Part shown: positions 10,994-22,900 of the stretch, in pieces | Layout: each line of letters starts with the position of its first letter | Numbering within the stretch: position 1 is the stretch's first letter | Assembly (NCBI GenBank): GCA_964017045.1 | Contig: OZ024797.1 | Span: forward strand, 17,019,863-17,083,862 | Source: Omphiscola glabra | Taxonomy: Eukaryota; Mollusca; Gastropoda; Lymnaeidae | Reading direction: 5' to 3' | DNA: 64,000 bases | Notes under the pieces: model-generated | The model's database searches: none | Told to the model about the DNA's origin: nothing | Seen by the model: the letters and a program-made list of their open reading frames with translations, nothing else | Translations under genes and position numbers: made by a program

Positions 10994-11893
10994 TGACTGG
11001 CTTGTGAGATATTAAACAACTGGACACCACATAATATTTGGCTTATTTATTGATGACTGGCTTATGAGATATTAAACAACTGGACACCACATAATATTTG
11101 GCTTATTTATTGATGACTGGCTTATGAGATATTAAACAACTGGACACCACATAATATTTGGCTTACTTATTGGTGACTGGCTTGTGAGATATTAAACAAC
11201 TGGACACCACATAATATTTGGCTTATTTATTGGTGACTGGCTTGTGAGATATTAAACAACTGGACACCACATAATATTTGGCTTACTTATTGATGACTGG
11301 CTTGTGAGATATTAAACAACTGGACACCACATAATATTTGGCTTATTTATTGGTGACTGGCTTGTGAGATATTAAACAACTGGACACCACATAATATTTG
11401 GCTTACTTATTGATGACTGGCTTATGAGATATTAAACAACTGGACACCACATAATATTTGGCTTACTTATTGATGACTGGCTTATGAGATATTAAACAAC
11501 TGGACACCACATAATATTTGGCTTACTTATTGGTGACTGGCTTGTGAGATATTAAACAACTGGACACCACATAATATTTGGCTTATTTATTGATGACTGG
11601 CTTGTGAGATATTAAACAACTGGACACCACATAATATTTGGCTTACTTATTGGTGACTGGCTTATGAGATATTAAACAACTGGACACCACATAATATTTG
11701 GCTTATTTATTGGTGACTGGCTTATGAGATATTAAACAACTGGACACCACATAATATTTGGCTTACTTATTGGTGACTGGCTTATGAGATATTAAACAAC
11801 TGGACACCACATAATATTTGGCTTACTTATTGATGACTGGCTTGTGAGATATTCAACTATTGGACACCACATAATATTTGGCTTACTTAATGG
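10994..11893. repeat. 60-bp minisatellite, about 15 copies, just 3' of CCDC97
   Basis: Fifteen nearly identical 60-bp units (TGACTGGCTTRTGAGATATT, then AAACAACTGGACACCACATA, then ATATTTGGCTTAYTTATTGR). They differ mainly at a few A/G and C/T positions. The array begins 189 bases after the CCDC97 stop. Each unit contains ATTAAA, the commonest variant poly(A) hexamer, so the 3' UTR may end inside the array. The final unit is the most diverged. Confidence 0.96.
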
Positions 11894-13318
11894 TAATGAT
11901 AATGAAAAGCTCAGTGTTTATTATTTAACTGCACTTTAAAAAATAAAAAAAATAAAAATGTGTTTAGTGCATTCATTTAACACATTAGGCCACCAGTTTT
12001 CAATCTTTTTAAATTAAAATTATTTAATAAAATTCAGAAGTATTAAAATAAAAATGTTGAATAAGCCTCAGTATGCAGCAGAGTTCAAGCAAACTATTAT
12101 GATTAGATTAGATAGATGGTTTATAGTAGAAGTGTCATTTTTACCTTGAATGATCCTTCTTCGTTGTAAGTGAAATTCCCATAAATACTTTCAAACGTAG
12201 ACTTTTACCTGTAATAATCAAAATCTTGCAAGAGACTGGTTGAAAACCCCTGAGTCTTTATGTTTTATCACAAATATGAAGTAAATGCATTTTATGTAGG
12301 CTTACTAAGTTGTACAATTTTCTACTCTCCAAACCAAGGGAGATGAAGTTGCATAACTAAAAAGTCTGCAAGAGTAACATGTCCTTATTTTATTTTAAAT
12401 GCCCTAATTGAAATCTTGCTCCATTTTCAAAAAGATGACATTTATTTTGTCAAAGTAAGAGTATATGAATTTTAAAGGTTTTAACACACACACACACATA
12501 CTGAAACATCCAGTGAAGTTAAGATAAAACTTTTTTTTTACAGAAACATTTTTATGGATTCCAAGTGAAGTCCATGTCATTATTGACAGTGTGAAGCGCC
12601 TGTTTCCCAGGGCTTTCTGTCAAATGAGTGTCAAGCTCCTGCTTCCCAGTGCTTTCTGTCCCATGTAACACAAAATCGTTTCACAACAGAAAATGAAGAA
12701 TTAAATATTCACAATGTTTATTGTACATAGAATGGTTTAACTCCCTTAGGAAAACAATAATCATGCATATTTAAATTAATCAAGTTAAAATTGTTTGTCA
12801 CAGAGTGTGCACCTAGCGCTCATTAAGGCAATGACTTTTTCAAGCATAGCAAAGTAAGTTCATTTCTTGTGAAGGGTGAAAACAAATATTTGACAATGGC
12901 TTGTAGACAAGTATTCATGTTACACATACACCATTTTAAGATTAAAACTAAGATCAGAGAGTCTCTTGCAATGCCTGTCAGCTGTGATTGTAACAATATA
13001 CATAAATATTACTGCAAGATGTGTAGCTATATAAAAAAAATGAAATGTTTGATCATCAAGTTAATGACCTTAAATATGTCAATAATAATGTTTAAAAATG
13101 GTATAAACAGACTGAAATCTTAAATAGCTTCCAATATGTAATGTAACAATGATGTAATGTAACAATGATGTAATGTAACAATGTTACAACAAGAGGTTAA
13201 GGTTAGACTAGTCACCATATTCATCACTGTGGCCTCATGTTATTGATTTGGTTTGTAACTGTGGCCCAAGAAAATCTTACAGAAGAATGTCGTGATACAC
13301 ACAGTCTTTGGGCTTTGG
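11894..13318. other. Intergenic DNA
   Basis: AT-rich. It holds a short (CA)n run near 12483, a two-copy imperfect repeat with CAGKGCTTTCTGTC at 12590-12663, and three tandem copies of GTAATGTAACAATGAT at about 13138-13185. No gene was recognised. Confidence 0.5.
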
Positions 13319-13520
13319 TTACAAGCAATACATAAATTTTCCCTTGCACAATTGTTTGCGGCAATCTGTAATCATGGACCACAATATTGCGGCGCCTTTC
13401 CCAATCAAGTGGTCAATAAATCTCTGAAGCTGTGGTCTATTGTGAGCAACATGCCTAGCAAGCATTTCTGAAATCCATAAGACAAATGTGGCATCCCTGT
13501 GATTAAAAGTAAAAAGGCAT
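13319..13520 (-). CDS. Candidate terminal exon, family unknown
   Basis: On the - strand an open frame runs to a stop (TAA) near 13319-13321, with protein-like composition (MLARHVAHNRPQLQRFID, then KGAAILWSMITDC). Two acceptors are possible: TTTTAATCACAG before the frame, or TATGGATTTCAG inside it at about 13473. The inner one gives phase 1, which would fit splicing from nuclear-receptor exon 9 as an alternative last exon. The outer one gives a phase no receptor donor supplies, implying a different gene. I did not recognise the peptide. Confidence 0.35.
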
Positions 13521-13661
13521 TTCATACTGTTTTAAATGGTATTTACATAACACTCTTGCGATATGTATATCACGATGGAATGCATTACATAACTTGTGAC
13601 TTTTCCCTCACTGGCCTGACATTTATGTGACATTTACACTGACATTGATGCCTGTTTCATG

Positions 13662-13667
13662 TTTATT
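13662..13667 (-). terminator. AATAAA poly(A) signal of the nuclear receptor
   Basis: Reading the - strand, AATAAA (TTTATT on +) lies about 33 bases after the receptor stop codon. This short spacing supports 13700 as the true 3' end of the gene, although chance occurrence in AT-rich DNA cannot be excluded. Confidence 0.55.
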
Positions 13668-13699
13668 TTAATAACATTAACAAGTTCAGGGTAATAGGT

Positions 13700-13953
13700 T
13701 CAATTTGACTGTGTCATTGACTTAAAGTCTTTACACTCTGTGATTGAAATTTTGCAGCCAATGGTGGAAACATTGCAGTCAGTCACTGAAATTTTTCCAG
13801 CTGTTTTGTTCAAGTCTTGGAGGGTTTTATCCATGCTACTTGGGTCAGCTCTCATGTTTCGGATCAAATTAGAGTACCACATGCTCATGTGACGGACCTT
13901 GGGCATGACTGACAGCAGTTCTGGGATGCGGTCATCTGGGTCAACATTGATGG
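13700..13953 (-). CDS. 2DBD-NR exon 10: LBD helices 10/11 and C-terminus
   Basis: Acceptor TTTCCCATAG; stop TGA at 13700-13702. [20 protein letters not shown] matches helix 10/11 (typically LLxxLPxLRxLSxxHSE). The last 40 residues are Lys/Thr/Cys rich with an internal near-duplication (KISVTDC and KISITEC). No recognisable AF-2 core (hydrophobic pairs around Glu) is present, so ligand-dependent activation through helix 12 is uncertain. Confidence 0.86.
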
Positions 13954-16900
13954 CTATGGGAAACAAAGGACATGGTCACTACCGTAATTGGAAATCATAC
14001 ATTTATTGGGTTATGTTTGGTGCTTAAAACAATTTTTCTCCAAATTATTCACAAAGATGAAAAGATATCAAATTTATAATTTTTAATTAAAAATAAAATT
14101 ATCACGGTAATTAAGCAAACAAATGTAGTTTCAAGACTGCTGTTTATGAATCAAAATTGAAACCTACCCTCACTGATGATAAGATCCACTTGCAAACAAT
14201 TATCATATATTTGTAGCAGATATTTATTTAATTAAGTGGGTCAGTGTTTACATGACTTACAGAGATGGTTGAAAAAATCTCTTAGAAATAATAATAGTAA
14301 CTCACTGCTCAGGTAGTAACCAAGAATCTTCATCAGTGTGTGAGTGTAGTCCCAGATACTTGGTAAATTTTGAAATGTTGCATTCTCTGGAACAAAGGTA
14401 ATGTTTTAACAATGAAAGACTGGGATGGGGATATTTGTTTGTTGACAATGAAAAGCTGTGTCATGAAATACATATCATAACAAAGAAAAAGAAGAATGCA
14501 GCATACTTGGGTTGTATGATGATAGCTCAAGTAAGGAGTTTGAAAGTAACTATAGTGTTCATTAAAGTAGGGGGGATAGTTATAGCAGTCATTAAAGTAG
14601 TAAGTGAGAGTAGCTGTTGATGTCATAAGAGTAATAAATTAATAAGTGAGAAAGATTGTTTTAATCAAGCGAAGGGAGGTGTAGCCATGAGTGTGAGACA
14701 TGATGTAGCAGTCAAGAGAGTAGAAGTGAGAAGGGCTTTAGAAGGAATGATAGTAGTATTGTGAATAGCTGGGTTTAATAATCAAGAGAGTACATTGGGG
14801 TTGCTACAGCCAGAGATATTTGAAATCTTAACTCACAGAAATGTACACAGGAAGTACATGATGCCAGTTACAAAATGTGATAACTCATCAAGACATTTTA
14901 ATATTCAGTTTGACTACAGGACACTTACCTGGACTCATGATGTTCAGAGCAGACAGAAGAGCCACTTCAGTTCTGTCCATGTGTAAATTAAAGATTCGGC
15001 TTCCGCTTTTGATGATTCTGCTACGAAATGGACAAAGTGGATGATCTTGAGGTAGTTTCCAATTCCAGAAAAATTTGAATTTTTTCCGGACGGGATCAAA
15101 CCATTCTCTGGATGCCATGAGGATTGTGTTGCCGAACAGACGAGTGTTGTTGCCTAGCTTAACCCTGTCCTTTGGGTGGATCTCTTCAATGTCTGGCACA
15201 TACAAAATACATTAATCAGATGAAAGTTTTGTATTATGAATGCATAAATAAATAGTGGAACGACATGTGTTTAGGCCTGAAAATAAAAGAAATGACAATT
15301 AACTGGAAACTTATTATTAATAACTGGGTGTCTATCCAGTGCCGTCTTAAGGGCCCCTTGCTTGTAGGGGACCCCACGTTTCTAGGAGACTTAATGAATA
15401 TTAAAATATTTTGACAATTTTATTGGATTTAAAATTCCTTATCTCCAAATTTTAACCCACGATGTATATCAGCACATTTCAAAATTAATATTACAAATGC
15501 GAATCAAAGTTGGACAGTTTTAAAACTTTTAAAGGGGAATAGCTCTCGTCAACAAGTTTTACTTTTCCTCCAGATATGAATAGAAAAAAAATAAGGTAAG
15601 AATCAGCTTTGCAGTTTAATGGGACAAAAACATTTTAACTGGCTTTCACTATGTGCATGGAAAATGACATTTGTAAGACCATTGACTTTAAACCAATTAA
15701 AAAATAACTCTCTGCAAAAATATTACGCAAACTATTATGTTGATTATATTAAATAATTTATTCTATCAGTAAATAATGATAATTTATCATCCTCTCATCT
15801 CTGTGACTATAAAACTGTTATTGATTTTGAATGATTTTGTTTTTTACCAATAAATTCAATTCATCGAAGTTTAACGTTATTGAATGTTTATTTTTATTAC
15901 ATTTTTTATTCCTCTTGGTGAGTTGGTGGGTAACAGGAACTGTTTGTCCCCCCCCCCCCGCCCCCTATTTAAGCATGGGGCGAGTGCCCCCGTTCACCCC
16001 CTTCTCACGGCCCAGATATGTTGTGTTGCTAGGGGGCACCAGAGCATTGTTGTGCCCAGGGCCTCCTATGTTGTTAAGACGGCCCTGGGCACAACAAAGA
16101 ACAAGGGTCGGGTTGGCATGTTTTGTTCAGGGTGGCTGTGGGTTACAGCATGTTTTGTTCTATTATAGAAAATTGAATTGGAGTTCAATGCCTACCCTAA
16201 TCCTGTCTATTTGATCCTTTTTTTTTTCTCCTTGCGAAAATATCGCGCCCCCCCCCCCCCCCCCCCAAACATCCATAAAATAATTAAAATATTAATTGTA
16301 TTTTTCTCCTACTACTTTTAATATGGATACAAATTTCATACATTCATTCGGTTTAATAATTTCATTAATGAAATAAGTTAATTTAAGAATTGCCTACATG
16401 AATATAGCCCATTTAAGCATTAGTGCAAACATAATGTCATTCAATTTCAGACTGTCACGCATGATATCAGACCCATCAATCAATTTGAGAATTTTTCTTA
16501 CATGGCCACAGCCCACCTAGATCTTACCTGGCAATTTTAACACAAATTGAGCTTCCGCGTACGTCTGTCTGGCTACCCGCTCTTGGAAATGTTTCCAGTG
16601 GTCAGTGTCTTCTCCGCGTGCTGGCCACAGCTCAAACTGAAGCACAGAAAATATGTCATCAACATATTAATATCTTTAGTTAGACCGGTCCGTTGAACGG
16701 TGAAGCAGTGTTTCTTTCAGGCATCTCCTATAAGAACGTCAAGTGCTTCTCCCCGGAGACAAAATGGGTGCTACAATAAAGCGAATATTTAATATATTTG
16801 TGAAATTATCATTTTTATAATTCTTTTAATAAAATTATTAGTGAAGCAGTGGAACCAATGAAATATTGCTACGCTCAATATATTTGACGATCCAATATAT

Positions 16901-19900
16901 TTAAGTTTAAGGTAAATCTAGATAAATGTACAGTATTCGATTCAAAATACTGCATAATTGTTTAAAAAAATATTCCGTTACCCACTTATAGTCGAATCAC
17001 TACTTCTTGTTCTGTACTTACATTAAAGTTCGGTATCTTTAACATTTTATTTTTGTTATTTTTGTTTGCTACTAGTGTTTATTTCAGACATATCGGGGAG
17101 GTTGGGGGAGTGGGAGTTAGTCAGCTGCCCGCCCCACCCCGGAGCAAAACGTTTTAAAAACTAAGACTATTTAGCCTAGGTTATTCTAGATATTGATATA
17201 ATTTTCTAAATTTGTAGTTGTAATATTAATAATAACTAATAAATTATTTTTGAAAATACAATTTTTTTGCCGAATGTGAACACTTGTACTGTTTCAGCCA
17301 TGCTTGTATTGCATATAAATATGTAATGGGGACATGGGCTATTTAAATATGTAGAATTATAGTTACTCTGTATTTTGATATAATTAACTTAACTGTCGGT
17401 GTAACTAATAATTTTTGTGTGAATTTTTAAATATTTTCTTTTGCAATTTTTTTTTTTAACTATTGATTTTTTATACACGTGAACCCCAGTACTTTTCTAA
17501 CCATATTTGTATTTTAAATATACATTTTATATGTATTAAGACTGTTTAAGTACAAAGAGCTTTTCCCCTCTACATTTTGATATAATTATCATGTATGCTT
17601 TATCAGTTAATATTTGATGATTTTTTTTTAAATATGTAGGGCCTACACATTTTGCGTTTTTTAACTCCCTTTTTTATTTTTTCAAACTGTGAGGAAACAT
17701 TTTCATGACAATTACATTTAATGAATGAATTATTTGTTACATTGGGGAAAAAATGAATATTTTCTGTATAAATGTGGCTATGTAGGTTATGTGTTGAGTG
17801 TAAGTGGGTGAGTAAAAGCGAGACATAACCGTACGAAAATGGAACTTATGTTGGTGGCAACAAACAAACAAAAAAAGTCAAAATACTAAGATTTAAAAAA
17901 TGCATAACTTTATACTAATTCAGTCAGATAAAATGGTTTGGTATCCACGTTGTTAGTAGAGTCATGAGTTCTTGACGTAACAGTATAAAATGAAGCATAG
18001 GACAGTTTTGATAAATCAGTTTGAGGTACCAACTCGAACTCATGGAGATATTTTTACTCTTTTGTTAAAAGAGATTATTTTATTTTTTTACATTTTTTTG
18101 TCCGTCTCATCGATTTTGCAATTATTTCTAATTGGATTCCAAGTGGACGTGCCGACCTCTGCCCCCAATGGTTGTCTGCCCGCAATGGTTGTCTGCCCGC
18201 AACGGTTGTCTGCCCGCAACGGTTGTCTGCCCACAACGGTTGTCTGCCCGAAATGTTTGTTCACTTTGTCATTTCTGATATGTTAATTGCTTCTCATGGG
18301 TTGCTGCGCCAGCTTGAAATATTGCTACAATCGCTGCAACAAATCTACGTCCTATCTAATCACGTATAGCCTAAATTAATTTATTTATACAATTGCTATA
18401 TTTAGCTCACTGCTTGTTACACAACCATTTGATGTACACCTCTCTAAATTAAGGTGTCAATGATAACTAGTCATTATTGGCGCATTAACAAAGTCTTTGT
18501 TCGATTTCAATGTTGATATCCTAGAGTGTTGCACTTGTTTGGGTGGGTGGTGATCTGGATTCTGGGGTACCCTTATAAAAAACAAACGCGAAAATGAGAT
18601 GACTGTTGACATCAGCAGAAACTGAGCGCGTGTTCACGATGTCACATCTCACTCTTGTCAGCTGACCTTGAGGTCGCCCACTTCCCACCCCCCCACTCAC
18701 ACACAGATACGTTGAGTTGTCTCACCTTGTTGGTATCGACGGCTGGTGGGTTCAGCTCCTCGTCACAGGCGAGTACCTGATTGGCATAGTTGTTGGTGAT
18801 GTCCTCCAGCCACTCCTCTTGTCGTGACGTCAGCGCGCCTTGCCACCTCTCGGTGGTTCCACGGGGCATGTAAGAAAACAGACTTCTCCAGAAGTGGTTC
18901 ACCTTCAGAGAAAGACAAAGTAATTAAACAGTTATAACATCATAAACTCAATTTAACATAATAATTTCACTTTACCATCATAATGTTACTTTAACATCAT
19001 CTGATAGTGACATGTATTTTCAGGACAGTGTATACCTGATTAATGATAGTGCAGAGAACAAAAAAGTTTTCCTCTAATAATTCTTCTGTTTCCCAATTTC
19101 AACTGTAGAAAGGTGCCAAACTACCGTTAGATATGTGCCAAACTACAGTTAGATATGTGCCAAACTACAGTTAGATATGTGCCAAACTACAGTTAGATAT
19201 GTGCCAAACTACAGTTAGATATGTGCCAAACTGCATTTAGATATCCACCAAACTGTAACCCTGCATTTTGAGTTTATCAAAAAACATTTCTGAGCCCCCT
19301 CCCCAAACCCACCCATCCCCCACTTTCGCTCAGAAGCCTTCGGCACCATCAGTACCTATCTCACACGCGGCATCCCCGCATCACAGTGATAATACCAGCT
19401 CCTGTTCGTGTACAAAAAACAGTACTACCGGTACTAAGAATAGAGAAGGGCTGACAACCATCCGAAAATTTAAAGACAGTCAGTAAATTTTTGACATGCA
19501 ATACATAATCCGTAAATACCGTAAGACTTTTAGATTTTAGATCGTCCGTTAAAAAGATATATTTTTAAAAAAAAGTAATAGCCCTAAAGGTTTCTGAAGC
19601 GAAAAAACCAAATAAAACACTCAGTGTTGCAGACCTGTTTACTCTTAGGATTTTGGCGTACAATGTACGATTTTGGCATACAGTGTACGATTTTGGCGTA
19701 CAGTGTACGATTTTGGCGTACAATGTGCGATTTTGAGGTACATACATTATATACACTATGTACTGTATGTTTATTTTTTTACAATTAAGATAATTTATTA
19801 AACGATTTTGTGATGATAATGATATTGTACGATTTTAAGAGTTTGGGGGTAAACAGGTCTGGTGTTGGCGATTTCGTATTGCTTGCTTTAACGTGAACCA

Positions 19901-22900
19901 TCATAAGCTGGAGAACTTCAATGAGTATTCAATACAATAAACTTAAGCTACATCACAGACTTGATGATTTATCTCTACTGGCATAGAAGCAGAAGCAGTA
20001 CACAGTAATAAGAATCTCATCAAAGACATTGATGTTAACATGAATTTTTAACAAATATATTGTTAAATATAGGCCTATTAAACAAATAAAAAATCATTTA
20101 AGCAGGATTTAACAATAAATATAAACATGGCATTCTATGTTCGGTTTAAGTTTTGTTTAGAGGGGTGAAGTTTAGTATTAGTCTACAATTTATATTTCTT
20201 TAAATGGTACTTTGAATATTTAGTTAGATATAAGGTGGGTGCACCAAACTAGTCCACGCGCGTAGGACACCTCAGGGCACGGCCCAGTCGGCCCTGCCAG
20301 TATTGTAAAAATAGACGTGGGGGGTGGGGCAGAATATCAGGCAATCACTGGGTCCACTTTCAGAGTTCAACCGAGTGACAAGAGTGGGCGTGTGATTGTT
20401 GGTTGTTGACACAATTTTAGCCAGCTGTCAGTTTTAAATATACTTTAGTTTTATATGTTATAGAAATTCAGATCTTTAGAACTATAGCTTTTTATTGGTT
20501 CTTAGAGTGTTGAATAAAAGTAGTGGTAGAAAAAAAAATATATGCAAAAGTTCGAAGCAAAAATTCGAAAGCAAAAGTTCGAAAGCAAAAGTTCGAAACA
20601 AAAGATGGAAGCAAAAGTTCGAAACAAAAATTCGAAAGCAAAAGTTCGAAGCAAAAATTCGAAGCAAAAAAGATCAGAGGAAAATCTGAACAAAGGGACA
20701 ATAAGAAGCGTCCAAATGTTGAGAACGAAGACTTATATTAGTCTGTTCACGTTTTGTCACGGCCATTTAAGATACACTTTTATATTTATATAAGTCAAAG
20801 GGTCTTTGAGATATTTTAAATAGAAAGGGTAGGGATCCCCAATAAATGAGTGTGAAACACCCTTTATTACTTTATATTACAATATCCTCTAAAGACGCAG
20901 ACTTGCAAATACACTGAGGTATAGAGAATTGAAAAAAAAACCTTTCTGGCAAGATATAATTTATAGCATAATATCCTAGGGTTCCCGAGAAATAAATGAC
21001 TGAACCAAAAGCACAAATAGCCTCTCCTAATATCTAAGACTGATGTAACGGTTGAGAGAGCAACTGTTCATGCATTGTTGTAGTTGCCTAACCCCTAGGC
21101 CATACACTCGGTTACGTAAAGGCATGACATACAATGCCACACGAGTAAGAATTATTATTTAAAAAAATGGAAGCTGTATTGCAGTGAATTTCAGATTTTA
21201 TCGCCGGTAAATTACTTCTAAATAAGCTGATAGAAAAAAATGCAACTCGTATGCGACGCGGGGGCATGCCCCCTTTACCCCCGAATACACAATATTAATA
21301 CCACCACCACCCCTGAAGCCCCCTCCAATAACAAGCCTCCGCCCCAATGGAATTTCTAATTTTTTGGCACGCCACATAAAAAATATCATTTCATTCACGT
21401 AAACACTTCAACTTCTAGGGCAACTCAAATAATTTTTTTTTTTTTTTTTTTTTTTTACACATATCTTGATGTTAATGTTATAGTTCGTAAATATTAGCCT
21501 TGGTCCTAACTCAACCAGTTAACCTTATCGTTCGTATTTTTAAGTCTAGGTCCTAACTCAACCAGTTGGAAAAGGGGGTCATGTCATCTTGCACCTCTAA
21601 CACATTGAAATGTCAGGGATATGATCTTACTTTTTTTTTTTCCTTGTTACTGTTTTTAAATTGCACACACCACTCTGAAATCATACAGTGAAAGTAACAA
21701 GACCCAAATAGATCTCACCAAAACATTGCTTGCTTTCATAGAGAAAACCTTTAAGACATCCTCTATCTTATATCCATATAGGATGATAGGAGAAAGCCCT
21801 CGCGTGCACGTCGGCCCCGGGTTGGCCCATTATTTGGTTAAGCGAACTCAAGAATCCGCGATAAGCAGATCTTTAGTCCTGTGTGAGAAATGTCTTTATG
21901 TTATCATACGACTCGATAGGGCGGAATAACGCGCGTGTTGACACTATAGAAACAGATTGGTTCGGTCTAGAGCGGACTTAGCAGATTTTATATAAGCTTT
22001 TGTGCAACTTATTGCTATGAGGGATGTCTGTGTGGACCATAAGGTTTAAACTTAAAGCTATTAGGGATGTCTGTGTGGACCATAAGGTTTAAACTTATTG
22101 CTATAAGGGATGTCTGTGTGGACCATAAGGTTTAAACTTAAAGCTATTAGGGATGTCTGTGTGGACCATAAGGTTTAAACTTAAAGCTATTAGGGATGTC
22201 TGTGTGGACCATAAGGTTTAAACTTATTGCTATAAGGGATGTCTGTGTGGACCATAAGGTTTAAACTTATTGCTATGAGGAATGTCGGTGTGGACCATAA
22301 GGTTTAAACTTATTGCTATGAGGAATGTCTGTGTGGACCATAAGGTTTAAACTTATTGCTATAAGGGATGTCTGTGTGGACCATAAGGTTTAAACTTATT
22401 GCTATAAGGGATGTCTGTGTGGACCATAAGGTTTAAACGCCCTTTAAACAAAAGAAAAAGCAATCGCCCCTTGTGCAACTGAACATTATGGTTCAGGGGT
22501 CGCGAGCAGGGCCAGATTTACAGACAGGCCGACTATGCCGTGGCCTAGGGACACCGCAAAATAAGGGGCCCCAAAATTGGGAATGGTATATAAAAAATAC
22601 TTAGCAATATTTTTTATTTTCCAAAATGGGGCCTCGAATTGATTTTGGCATAGGACCCCTAAAATATTAAATCCGGCACTGGTCGCGAGAATATATCAAC
22701 TCTTCTTCTCTTTTTCTGTTCTTCAATAGTTTTCTTCACAAATAAATTTGTTTGTCCAATAGCACTATAAACCATCTCATTAACTACTCACTATAAACCA
22801 TCTCATTAACTACTCACTATAAACCATCTCATTAACTACTCACTATAAACCATCTCATTAACTACTCACTATAAACCATCTCATTAACTACTCACTATAA

